This document shows positions 49,400-58,045 of a DNA stretch of 64,000 nt, piece by piece. The stretch's first letter is position 1; each line of letters begins with the position of its first letter. The position numbers and the translations under genes are program-made. The DNA comes from CAVZCK01 sp963798805 (GTDB lineage: Bacteria; Pseudomonadota; Alphaproteobacteria; Rhizobiales; Rhodomicrobiaceae). The stretch lies in NCBI GenBank assembly GCA_963798805.1, contig CAWCVC010000005.1, positions 372,001 through 436,000 on the forward strand, written 5' to 3'. Below the pieces are notes generated by a model, which saw nothing but the letters and a program-made list of their open reading frames with translations, had not been told where the DNA came from and made no database searches.

Positions 49400-50083
49400 T
49401 TATCGATGCGTGACGGTGACCTGAAACTGCGCTGCTCTCTTGGTGGCAATTTCCGCGGTGAGCTTGCGCAATTCGTCCGCTTGACGGTTCATCAACTCCA
49501 TCTGCCGCTTGAAATAGGCGGACTGGACGCCGACGATCTCGGGAATGCTGCGCGCGCCCGCATAATCGCGGGCCAGCTCGAAATTGCTCCGGATGTTGGC
49601 CTGGGCAAATTCCATGAGCTTGAAAGTGATGCGCGCCGCGTCGCTGCGAGCATCGTCCAGCGCACCGCGGAAGCTGACAGACGCTGCTCGTTCGAGAATG
49701 GCCATGGCTTGTTTCTGCTCGGCTTCGTGCTGCGCGATACTGCCCTGAACGGCGGCGCGAAGCTTTTCCGTGGCGTTGCCGGCACCGCTTGTCGGCTCGA
49801 TTGCTACAATAGGCTCGGGCGCCGAGGATGCGGCGGCCGCTTCTTCGGCCGGAGCCGGCTCGCCACCGGCCTCGGCCGTACCGACGCTTACCGTTTCCCC
49901 GTCAACCGGCACGTTCTCGTTCGCGGCGGTATCGGAACGAAGTCCCGTTGCCTGGTCCACTTGCGGGGGCATCGTGTTTTCCTGGCCGGATTCAACAGTG
50001 ACGCCGAGCGCCTGGGTGCCCGAAGGCGTCGCCGTGCTTGATGAAAGAGGAGTCCGGTGCATCGGATCATCGGTATCGGACAT
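49400..50083 (-). CDS. Phasin-family protein (long form)
   Basis: 227 aa. The N-terminal half is Ala/Pro/Glu-rich and low in complexity. The C-terminal half is a predicted helix bundle with the phasin pattern: ARITFKLMEFAQANIRSNFE, ARDYAGARSIPEIVGVQSAY and FKRQMELMNRQADELRKLTA. Phasins coat polyhydroxyalkanoate granules. ATG at 50083 follows GAGGAAATGAC. It is followed upstream on the same strand by a second phasin gene. Confidence 0.82.
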   Translation of the reverse strand: MSDTDDPMHRTPLSSSTATPSGTQALGVTVESGQENTMPPQVDQATGLRSDTAANENVPVDGETVSVGTAEAGGEPAPAEEAAAASSAPEPIVAIEPTSGAGNATEKLRAAVQGSIAQHEAEQKQAMAILERAASVSFRGALDDARSDAARITFKLMEFAQANIRSNFELARDYAGARSIPEIVGVQSAYFKRQMELMNRQADELRKLTAEIATKRAAQFQVTVTHR

Positions 50084-50192
50084 GTCATTTCCTCCTCTGG
50101 TCTTCGCATTCGCTCTGCTGCGTGCCATGCCAGATCAGCGACAGCCGATCTGGCATATATCATGGGCAAGGCATTGCGAATCGATCGAAAGC

Positions 50193-50570
50193 CTAGCTGA
50201 TCGGCTGAGCCTTCTGAGCCGAAGCGGCAACGATACGCGCGAGTTCCTGAGCCTGCTGCGCGTAGGTTTCCATCTGGTTGCGGGCGAACTGCGTCTGAAT
50301 CTCGAATACTTCTTTCACGTCACGAGCCTGAGCCAGGCGCGAAGCGACATCAAAGCCGGCCCTGGTATTCGTCTCGGCGAAGCCGAGAACCTTCTCGTTG
50401 ACTTCCTTGGCGCCGCTTGCGAGCACTTCGGTCGACTTGGCCATCATATCCTGCGCCTGACGGGCAGCTTCGACGAAACGGCCGTAAGCGTCTTTCACCT
50501 GCTCGACCGAACGGCTGGCGACATCGCGGACAGACGAGGGAATCTCGAATTCGGGAGTGTATTGCATCAT
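50193..50570 (-). CDS. Phasin
   Basis: 125 aa, the typical short phasin: FEIPSSVRDVASRSVEQVKD, AYGRFVEAARQAQDMMAKST, AETNTRAGFDVASRLAQARD and VFEIQTQFARNQMETYAQQA. Fits Phasin_2. ATG-ATG at 50570; the upstream frame to 50699 is leader. It and the longer phasin downstream are probably expressed together with PHB storage. Confidence 0.88.
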   Translation of the reverse strand: MMQYTPEFEIPSSVRDVASRSVEQVKDAYGRFVEAARQAQDMMAKSTEVLASGAKEVNEKVLGFAETNTRAGFDVASRLAQARDVKEVFEIQTQFARNQMETYAQQAQELARIVAASAQKAQPIS

Positions 50571-50894
50571 TGGGACCTCTATATTTATTGGAGTGGGGGA
50601 GGGAGCGGCTCCAATTGAAGCAACTGCCCATTTAGTGCACAACGCCTCATAATTAACCAATTGCGTTGTGCAATGCAATATGTTTTTGCAGTGCAGCAAA
50701 GACCAGGGCGGGCAGCTTGAACAGGCGTGATACCTTCTAGGTGCGCGAGCTTTGGCAAGCGATCGGCGTTAATCATTCAGCAAGGAAATCGAGCGCCGTG
50801 GGCAGGTCTTGCTTGTGTTTCTGGCCCGTTCTTGTCTTGATGGCGCGTTGCAACAAATTTGGCTAACTTCTGGTAAAAAGTCGATTTAACCGCC

Positions 50895-52148
50895 ATGGCG
50901 ACCGAGAGCGGGGCGACGGCGTCTTTGTCGCTCGGTGATTTTCTGACAGCCGAAGAGCCGGTTTGGGTGTGGGATGCTTCCGCGCGCCGCATTCTGTGGG
51001 CCAATCAGGCCGGCCGCGATTTTTGGGGCGCGGCTTCTCTCGACGAATTGCGCGCCAGGCGCTTTTCCGCGCGGAATAAATCCATACAGCGCTTGAATTC
51101 GCTTGCGTCCCAGCCGGGTAGGCGACGGGAATGGGTCGAGACTTTGAGCCTCGCTGCGGCATCGGGCCGCAGGACGGTCGAATGCTATCTTCAAAGCCTG
51201 GAGGTTGCGGGCGGGCGGCCAGGTCTGATCGTCAAGGCTCTTGCTCATGCGAATGGGCACGACCCGGACGCGCCGGCCGCAGACGCGCAGACGCATAAGC
51301 CGTCCGAGATCACGAGCGCCTACGCTCTCCACCCCGACCAGTCAACTCTCGATGCGATCGCGGCGCGGCTGAAGCGCGGCGGGAGGCATGCCAAGGCGAA
51401 GGCGAAAGCCACACGGGAGCCAGGCCGTGAGAAGCCCGTCGCGGCTTTGGCGATCGATCCCGAGGCGCTGGCGCTTACGATCCGCGAGTTCTGTCACGAG
51501 CTGCGCAATCCGCTGACCGTGATGCTCGGCTTCGCGGAAAGGATCAGGGATGGTCTGGCGGGCGGCAAGAGCAAGGCGCAGATCGGCGGCTACGCCGGCA
51601 ACATCCTGGAGAGCGCCGAGTTTGCCATGGCTATTCTCGCAGATTTTTCGGCGCGGATGCTGTCTCCAGATGCGGTTCGCTCGGAGCCCGACCCGGTCGA
51701 CATCAGACAGACGGTGGAGGCGAGCGTGCGGATGATCTCGCCGCTCGCCAAACAGGCCGGGCTGAAACTGTTCAGAAGCACGAGCCCAGGCCTTCCCGCA
51801 CTCCGCACGGGCGAGCGCGTTCTGAAGCAGATCCTCTTGAACCTGCTGATGAATGCCGTCCGTCATCAAAAGACGGGCGGGCGGATCAAGGTCACCGCGC
51901 GCGGCCGCAAGGACGGCTCGGTTCGCCTCGCCATTGCCGATGACGGCAAGGGCATGACGAAAAAAGAGATTAGAACGGTCATGGCGGCCGCGCGCCGGAA
52001 GACCGCCCCGCCGCTGCAGCCCGGACGGTCCGGGCTCGGACTGCCTCTCGTTATCAGACTTGTCGAGGGTGCGGGGGGACGTCTGACCATCGCCAGCGCG
52101 CGAGGGAAGGGAACGATAGTCGAGATGGTCTTCCCCGCGGCGGTCTAG
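50895..52148 (+). CDS. PAS-type sensor histidine kinase
   Basis: 417 aa, no membrane helix, so probably cytoplasmic. The N-terminal PAS-like region (PVWVWDASARRILWANQAGR) is followed by a basic Ala/Lys-rich linker. HisKA: LTIREFCHELRNPLTVMLGF with the H-box His. HATPase: N-box QILLNLLMNAVRHQKTGGRI, G1 IADDGKGMTKKEIRTVM and G2 GRSGLGLPLVIRLVEGAGGR. No response regulator is next to it. Its position divergent from the phasin genes hints at, but does not prove, a link with storage metabolism. Confidence 0.85.
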   Translation: MATESGATASLSLGDFLTAEEPVWVWDASARRILWANQAGRDFWGAASLDELRARRFSARNKSIQRLNSLASQPGRRREWVETLSLAAASGRRTVECYLQSLEVAGGRPGLIVKALAHANGHDPDAPAADAQTHKPSEITSAYALHPDQSTLDAIAARLKRGGRHAKAKAKATREPGREKPVAALAIDPEALALTIREFCHELRNPLTVMLGFAERIRDGLAGGKSKAQIGGYAGNILESAEFAMAILADFSARMLSPDAVRSEPDPVDIRQTVEASVRMISPLAKQAGLKLFRSTSPGLPALRTGERVLKQILLNLLMNAVRHQKTGGRIKVTARGRKDGSVRLAIADDGKGMTKKEIRTVMAAARRKTAPPLQPGRSGLGLPLVIRLVEGAGGRLTIASARGKGTIVEMVFPAAV

Positions 52149-52244
52149 CCGCCATTTCGGTTCGCAGACTTGACCGGTTCGTAAGCTTCGAGCGCCTGCC
52201 GCTGTCCTGCGTCATGTTTGATGATGGGCCAGGGTTAATTGAGG

Positions 52245-52877
52245 CTAAGCGTCACGCCGGCCTTCCGCAGGACGCTTGAGACGTTTCGGCGCGGCAACAA
52301 CGCGGGCGACCGGCTGTCTCGCCAGGCACGCGTTGTAAAACGGTGTGAAGACTTTGAACGGCTCACGGGACTTGTTGGATCGCCTCCTGCTCGAAGAGGA
52401 GATGCCCGCCGAACCTGCGGCAGCCGATGCCGGCCTTGTTAAACGTCTCCTGAAGCAAGCCCTCCTGCTTCAGGGTAAAAGGTTCATAGCCTCGCGTGAA
52501 ATAAACCGCGTCCGCTCCGATCGCCTTTGCCATCCCCGAGAGTATCCCGACGGCATCACCCCGGCGCAAAATCAACCGCGAGCCGCGCTCGCGCAGATCG
52601 GCGTCAGAATGCGGAGGCTGCTCGCCAGCCAGCACCGGCTGGCGCCGCCGAGCTGTCAGGGCCTAGCAGATACATCGTCAAGAATGTAAATTGGAACAAT
52701 GGGCTGTCTGGATAATGCCGCAGCGTCCAGCGCTGGGTGATCGCCGAGCCTCAATTCCCAGCGAACCCACAGGATGATCGGTCCTTTGGCTATAGCGGAA
52801 AAACAAATATGCTGATTGGAAATTTTTGTACCTTGATCGCCGGTGAATTCGTTTACACTCTGATCTCGAGACGGCAC
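52245..52877 (-). pseudogene. DNA photolyase N-terminal remnant
   Basis: Reads ILWVRWELRLGDHPALDAAA and PIVPIYILDD (antenna-binding domain start), a stop, GGASR, then after a shift RLILRRGDAVGILSGMAKAI, GADAVYFTRGYEPFTLKQEG and KAGIGCRRFGGHLLFEQEAI, then in another frame SREPFKVFTPFYNACLARQP to a stop at 52245. This is the photolyase/cryptochrome alpha/beta domain; the FAD-binding C-terminal two-thirds are missing and at least two frameshifts are present. Confidence 0.8.
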
Positions 52878-53103
52878 TGGGCTGCATCAAGGTGCAACCG
52901 TCCGAGGCCGGAACTCACAGACCATTCAACGCGGCAGATGACGATTGACTGACATGCATTACAAAGCATCGCGATTTCTTGAAGCAGGGAACGAGCCTGT
53001 ATGCCGCAGGCGGACGGAAATCCACCAGGGCGCACCTTATATCCAGAGTCCGCTTACGTCATTCATTCCGCCAGACGGACGGTTCGCAGGTACGGCGTGA
53101 CCC
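52878..53103. other. Region between the photolyase remnant and the amidohydrolase gene
   Basis: About 225 bp with no recognisable gene. The plus-strand ORFs are shadows. Confidence 0.35.
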
Positions 53104-54039
53104 ATGCTGGCAAAGTTCGGCAGGTACTTTCGCAAGATGCAAGATATCGAAGCTCAGTCCATCGAAACGGAGCTGCACCCACCCTTTACCATTCTTAAGC
53201 CCGAGCACACCCCCACCGCCTTTATCTTCAACTCGCCGCATAGCGGACGGACCTACCCGAGCGTATTCCTGAATGCCTCGCGGTTGACCGCGGCGGCGCT
53301 GCGCAAGTCAGAGGACGCCTATGTCGATCTGCTGCTGGCCGGGGTGGTGAATATCGGCGCGACCCTGATGCACGCGCACTTTCCGCGCGCCTATCTCGAC
53401 GTCAATCGCGAACCCTACGAACTCGATCCAGCGCTCTTCGCAGAAACCTTGCCCGACTACGCCAACACCCATTCGCTTCGTGTCGTCGGCGGCCTGGGAA
53501 CCATCGCCCGCGTCGTCAACGAGCAGGAAGAGATCTATCGCGCGCCGCTGGCCGTCAGCGCTGCGCTGGAGCGGATCAACCGTCTCTACAAACCCTATCA
53601 CGATGCCCTTTCCGACATTTTGCACGATGCCCGCGACCAGTTCGGCTACGCGGTGCTGATCGATTTTCATTCCATGCCGTCCTATCAGGGCGACCGCGCC
53701 AACGCGCAAAAGGTGGATTTCGTTCTTGGCGATCAATTCGGCACGTCTTGTCCGCGCGAGATGGTGCGGGTGATCGAGCGGTTTCTGACCGGCCTCGGCT
53801 ACCGGGTCGCGCTCAATAAGCCCTATGCGGGCGGCTACATCACCGAGCGCTACGGCCTGCCGGGCGAAGGGCTGCACACGCTGCAGATCGAGGTGAACCG
53901 GGCGCTCTATATGGATGAGGAGACGCTGGCCCTCCGGCGCGATTTCCGCAATCTCCGCGCTAACTTAACCAGCCTTGCAAGCACCATCGCGCAGACTTTG
54001 CCGGCCTATCTCGCGCCCCGGCGAACAGCGGCCGAGTAA
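53104..54039 (+). CDS. N-formylglutamate amidohydrolase family protein
   Basis: 311 aa. Zinc-binding and active-site motifs: FIFNSPHSGRTYPSVFLNAS, HFPRAYLDVNREPYELDPAL, VLIDFHSMPSYQGDRA and LQIEVNRALYMDEETLALRR. This family hydrolyses N-formyl-L-glutamate in histidine degradation, but no other hut genes are near and many members act on other N-acyl substrates. The first ATG is 53104; ATG 53137 (MQDIEAQS) is an alternative start. Confidence 0.85.
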   Translation: MLAKFGRYFRKMQDIEAQSIETELHPPFTILKPEHTPTAFIFNSPHSGRTYPSVFLNASRLTAAALRKSEDAYVDLLLAGVVNIGATLMHAHFPRAYLDVNREPYELDPALFAETLPDYANTHSLRVVGGLGTIARVVNEQEEIYRAPLAVSAALERINRLYKPYHDALSDILHDARDQFGYAVLIDFHSMPSYQGDRANAQKVDFVLGDQFGTSCPREMVRVIERFLTGLGYRVALNKPYAGGYITERYGLPGEGLHTLQIEVNRALYMDEETLALRRDFRNLRANLTSLASTIAQTLPAYLAPRRTAAE

Positions 54040-54076
54040 CCAACCCTATTCGGCAGCCACAGCTTACGTGGGCAAG

Positions 54077-54145
54077 AAAAAAGGGCCGTTCGAGGCTTTC
54101 GAACGGCCCAAGTCTAGGGAGGAAACGCCCAAGGAGGGCTGCGGT
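54077..54145 (-). ncRNA. MmgR/suhB-type (alpha-r8) small RNA
   Basis: Minus strand, 5' to 3': a short hairpin (GCCC-TCCTT-GGGC), the single-stranded signature CGTTTCCTCCCTAG, ACTTG, then a strong terminator stem GGGCCGTTCGA / TCGAACGGCCC and a run of six T. The TTTCCTCCCT core between two hairpins matches the alphaproteobacterial small RNA family called suhB in Rfam (MmgR in Sinorhizobium), which regulates polyhydroxybutyrate-related genes. About 70 nt. It lies between the amidohydrolase and a SuhB/HisN-type phosphatase gene, the setting the Rfam name refers to. Confidence 0.8.
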
Positions 54146-54363
54146 CAAGATCGCGCAAACGATCCATCCCGCACCGCAAAAGATGACATTGCAGCGCACA
54201 AAAATCAATAGTTTTGAGAGGCGGGGCGACAAAACGCGCATTTTGTTGCCGATCGGCAACGGTGTGGCTTGGGATTGTTATGGAAAGCCTAATCCGATGC
54301 AGGTTCTGAGCCGCTTTTGCCTAGTCCGTTATCAGACGAATATCAAGTCTTATCCACATTAGT

Positions 54364-55155
54364 ATGCCGGACGAAACCCTCAGCACCCTCCTAACCTTTG
54401 GCCATGGCCTCGCCGACGCCGCGGGAGCGGAGATTCTTCCCCATTTTCGGCAGCGCGAGAGCGTCGCTAATAAATCCGACAACGGCTTCGACCCGGTAAC
54501 GGAAGCGGATCGGGCCGCCGAAACCGCTATGCGTGCGCTGATCGAGAGCACCTATCCCGACCATGGCATTCTGGGCGAGGAGTTCGAGGACAAGCCGCAG
54601 AAGGGCGCTCATCGCTGGGTGCTCGATCCGATCGACGGCACGAGGGCCTTCATTATGGGGCTGCCGATCTGGGGGACCCTGATCGGCCTCAGCCAGGATG
54701 GCCGGCCTGCCCTCGGCATGATGGACCAACCCTACACGGGCGAACGCTTCTGGGGCTCACAGGACGGCGCCTATTTTCGTAACCGGCATGGCGAACAACG
54801 GATTGCGACACGAAACTGCGCCTCCCTATCAGGCGCGATCCTGGCGGCAACGACGCCGGACATGTTCAAAGGCCGCGACGCCGAGCGCTTCGGCAGCCTG
54901 TCGCGCGCCTGCCGCATGACGCGCTTCGGCGGCGACTGCTATCTCTATTGCCTGCTTGCCATGGGTTTCCTCGATATCGTCGCCGAATGCAGTCTGAAGC
55001 CGTTCGACATCGCGCCGCTCGTGCCGATCATCGAAGCGGCGGGCGGCATTGTCACCACCTGGGACGGCGGCGATCCGGCTAATGGCGGGCGGATTCTTGC
55101 TGTCGGCGATCGGGCATTGCACGAGGCGGCGCTGGCGGCGCTGGCAGGCCACTAG
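54364..55155 (+). CDS. hisN: Inositol-monophosphatase family protein, HisN-like histidinol phosphatase
   Basis: 263 aa. Metal-site motifs: GFDPVTEADRAAETAMRALI, ILGEEFEDKPQKGAHRWVLD, LDPIDGTRAFIMGLPIWGTL and TRFGGDCYLYCLLAMGFLDI with DIAPLVPIIEAAGG. This matches the HisN branch (histidine biosynthesis) better than SuhB. It ends exactly at the IS1380 border: the CAC-TAG stop forms the CTAG target, so the protein is unaffected. Upstream is the MmgR-like RNA on the other strand. Confidence 0.85.
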   Translation: MPDETLSTLLTFGHGLADAAGAEILPHFRQRESVANKSDNGFDPVTEADRAAETAMRALIESTYPDHGILGEEFEDKPQKGAHRWVLDPIDGTRAFIMGLPIWGTLIGLSQDGRPALGMMDQPYTGERFWGSQDGAYFRNRHGEQRIATRNCASLSGAILAATTPDMFKGRDAERFGSLSRACRMTRFGGDCYLYCLLAMGFLDIVAECSLKPFDIAPLVPIIEAAGGIVTTWDGGDPANGGRILAVGDRALHEAALAALAGH

Positions 55156-56804
55156 CCGTTCTTATGCGTCCGAGCAGGCTATCTTCTTTCCGTTCTTGCT
55201 GGGCGAGGTGATCCGTCCTGTGCGGACACGTCCGGCAGGCTGATCGGCTCGAGTACGCTGTCGACGCGCTGAAGGTGGATGGTCCGGGCTCCTGGGGCGG
55301 TCATGCCCCACCATTCATGGCCCGGACGATTGCAGCCGGAAGGCAACGAGGCTGAACAGCTCGGCCTCCGGGCAGCACGAGGCGAGTGCCACACGGATGC
55401 GGCTCGCGGTCTCGACGAAACGTCCGGCGATTTTCAGCAGGCGCAGGCGAATGCTGGCGAACTCGCTTTGCCGCAAAGGATGCCAGGACGGCACGCAATC
55501 GCGCACATCGAGCATCAGCCAATAGGCGGCGGTGTGCAGAATGAGCCGCATCTGATTAGCAAGCGGCGATCGGCAGCTGGTGCGATCGGATGCGAGTTGC
55601 GCTTTATGTTGCTTGATCAGATTCTCTGCCTGTCCCCTCTCGCAGTAGAGGGTCGCATAGATGTGCTCGGCGTTGCCTTTCGCCAGCGAGGTGACGGCAT
55701 AGCGGATGTCGAGCCCGCGGCGGAGCATGTCGTCCTCATGACTGGCGCTCGCCTCGATACGTGCCACAACACGGCGCTCCCTGGCCCAGGATTTTGCCGC
55801 ATAGCGCGTTTCGGCGAAGCCGCGCAGAACGGCAAGTTGCTCCTCGGCGCGGCGCGTCCGGATATCATCGGCCTCCGGTTCGACCAAGCGGTCGAGCACG
55901 GTATTGCCAGCAAAGCCGAAGACATAGTCGATGCCATTGGCCTCACACCAGCTCATAACTTCTTCTCGGCCGTAGTGACTATCGCCACGAATGGTGATGC
56001 GCGTATCGGACCAATGCCGGCGAATGCGATTGATCAGACGGCGCAGTAATCCACGGACTTCCTTGCCTGAGGGCGTCTTGCCCGGACGCAGGATCATGGT
56101 GACCGGGCGGCCCGTCGCTGTCTCATAGATGTGGATCGGCAGAAAGCAGCGCTCGTCGTAATGGGCGTTCCATTCCGACAGTTTCTGATGACCGTGCACC
56201 ACGTCGAGCGTGTCATCGATGTCCAGCACCACCGATGCCGGCGGCATCTTGTAGCTCCGGCACCAGATGTCGACGAGCGCATAGGTCAGGCGGATGATCT
56301 CCTTCAGCGTCGGCGCGTTCTCCCAGCGCGAGATGGTCGGCTGCGAGCATAGATCATTGCCCGTGTCGGGCAGCCGCCCGCAGGCAAGCTTGAAGGCGGC
56401 ATCGCAGCGCAGCCAGTCGAAGTCATTGCCATCCGCGTAGCCGCAGGCGATCGCCAACATGCGCCCTTTCAGTATGTCCTCAACTGTGTGCGTAATATGC
56501 GCCCGATCGCGCCGGTCGGCGATCAAAGCAGCGAGAGTTTGGGAGAGAGCCCGCCGACGCTCGGCAAGCGCGAGCAGCATGACGCCGCTGTCGGAGGAGA
56601 GACGACCGCCATCGAAGGCAGCTGTGACTTTCTTGCGCGACACGGCTGGATAGGGAACGGTGAGCGGGCTATCGTCGGTCATGGCGGGTGTGGCTCTGCG
56701 CTGCGGCGCGCATAGGATGGCTGCGACACCCATTTCCTACGCAAGTTCAATGCCTTGCGCCACATTCGCCAGCGCAATTTCTAACTGCGGCTGAATAAGA
56801 TCGG
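55156..56804 (-). mobile_element. IS1380-family element type A, copy 4
   Basis: 1649 bp with CTAG at 55152-55155 and 56805-56808. It is inserted on the stop codon of the HisN-like gene. It differs from copies 1-3 at a few positions. Confidence 0.92.
55315..56733 (-). CDS. IS1380-family transposase (type A, copy 4)
   Basis: 472 aa. Same as the other type A copies except two changes near the N-terminus (MGVAAIL for MGVEAIL, TDDSPL for TDDNPL). All catalytic motifs are intact, so it is likely functional. Confidence 0.93.
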   Translation of the reverse strand: MGVAAILCAPQRRATPAMTDDSPLTVPYPAVSRKKVTAAFDGGRLSSDSGVMLLALAERRRALSQTLAALIADRRDRAHITHTVEDILKGRMLAIACGYADGNDFDWLRCDAAFKLACGRLPDTGNDLCSQPTISRWENAPTLKEIIRLTYALVDIWCRSYKMPPASVVLDIDDTLDVVHGHQKLSEWNAHYDERCFLPIHIYETATGRPVTMILRPGKTPSGKEVRGLLRRLINRIRRHWSDTRITIRGDSHYGREEVMSWCEANGIDYVFGFAGNTVLDRLVEPEADDIRTRRAEEQLAVLRGFAETRYAAKSWARERRVVARIEASASHEDDMLRRGLDIRYAVTSLAKGNAEHIYATLYCERGQAENLIKQHKAQLASDRTSCRSPLANQMRLILHTAAYWLMLDVRDCVPSWHPLRQSEFASIRLRLLKIAGRFVETASRIRVALASCCPEAELFSLVAFRLQSSGP

Positions 56805-56839
56805 CTAGGCCCTGTGCCGTTTCGAGACTAGTGGAGCGA

Positions 56840-56879
56840 ATTCCGGCATTTGCTCTCGAGCGGATGCAAATGCCGGAAT
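56840..56879. repeat. 14-bp perfect inverted repeat
   Basis: ATTCCGGCATTTGC and GCAAATGCCGGAAT around a 12-nt loop, between the IS1380 and the FAH-family gene. No T run follows, so it could be an old terminator or a repeat. Confidence 0.5.
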
Positions 56880-57024
56880 CGGACCGCGGGCCTTGCGCCG
56901 ATTGACAGTTCCAGCGTCCGCCCGCTTATGAGTCACCGGAGCGAAATCGAGATACGCCACAATGAGCGTCGCCGCCCTCCTCCGTTCCAGGTCGAGGCGG
57001 GAGTGATGGGAGAGGACGCCTGCA

Positions 57025-57873
57025 ATGAAACTCTTGCGCTTTGGTCCGCCCGGCAATGAGCGGCCCGGCCTGCTGGATGTGGAGGGCCGCGTGCGTGACC
57101 TCTCGGCGCACGTCCTGGACATTGACGGCGCAAGCATCAGCCCGAGCGGGCTTGCGAAGATCGCGGCGATCGATCCGTCAACGCTGCCGATGATCTATGG
57201 TGCGCCGCGGCTTGGACCGTGCGTTGCCGGCGTATCGAAATTCATTGCCATCGGTCTCAACTACTCCGACCACGCCGCCGAAACAGGCCAGCCGATCCCG
57301 ACGGAGCCGATTATCTTCCAGAAAGCGACCTCCTGCATCGTCGGACCGAATGACGACGTCATGCTGCCCAGAGATTCCGTCAAACTCGACTGGGAGGTCG
57401 AGCTCGGCCTCGTGATCGGCACACGTGCCCGCTATGTCGAGGAAAGCGCTGCCCTCAACCATGTCGCTGGCTATTGCGTCGTCAATGACGTCTCAGAGCG
57501 CGAATTTCAGCTCGAGCGCCTCGGCCAGTCGACCAAGGGCAAGGGGTGCGACACTTTCGGCCCGATCGGTCCGTGGCTGGTCACCCAGGACGAGATCCCG
57601 GATGCGTCGAATCTCGCCATGTATTGCGACGTGAATGGCGAGCGGCGTCAGTCCGGCAGCACCGCCACGATGATCTTCAACGTGTCTTATCTCGTCAGCT
57701 ACATCAGCCGGTTCATGACCCTGATGCCCGGCGACGTCATCGCAACGGGAACGCCTCCCGGCGTCGGGCTCGGCATGACGCCACCGCAATATCTGAAAGC
57801 CGGCGATATCATCAAACTCGGCATTGACGGGCTTGGCCAGCAGCGGCAAAAAGTCATACCGTTTCGCCTCTAA
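57025..57873 (+). CDS. Fumarylacetoacetate hydrolase family protein
   Basis: 282 aa, the short two-domain form. The catalytic domain has the metal-ligand motifs WEVELGLVIGTRARYVEESA and VAGYCVVNDVSEREFQLERL, substrate-loop KGKGCDTFGPIGPWLVTQDE and PGDVIATGTPPGVGLGMTPP. Family members are ureidoglycolate lyases, oxaloacetate decarboxylases or acylpyruvate hydrolases; the substrate cannot be fixed here. Ribosome site GGGAGAGGACG precedes the ATG. Confidence 0.88.
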   Translation: MKLLRFGPPGNERPGLLDVEGRVRDLSAHVLDIDGASISPSGLAKIAAIDPSTLPMIYGAPRLGPCVAGVSKFIAIGLNYSDHAAETGQPIPTEPIIFQKATSCIVGPNDDVMLPRDSVKLDWEVELGLVIGTRARYVEESAALNHVAGYCVVNDVSEREFQLERLGQSTKGKGCDTFGPIGPWLVTQDEIPDASNLAMYCDVNGERRQSGSTATMIFNVSYLVSYISRFMTLMPGDVIATGTPPGVGLGMTPPQYLKAGDIIKLGIDGLGQQRQKVIPFRL

Positions 57874-58045
57874 CTCTTTCATATCGTAAAAACTCAGTCT
57901 TCTTTGCCGTTCTATTGGCTGAACGAGGCAAGATCTGTCTGTTCAGGCCAAGAACGGCTGAGTCTGCACGAGTGACATTCCTGGTTAGCCTGAGAGCAAC
58001 TATGGCCGTCATAATATTTGGAAACGCCACGATTTGGAGACAGCC

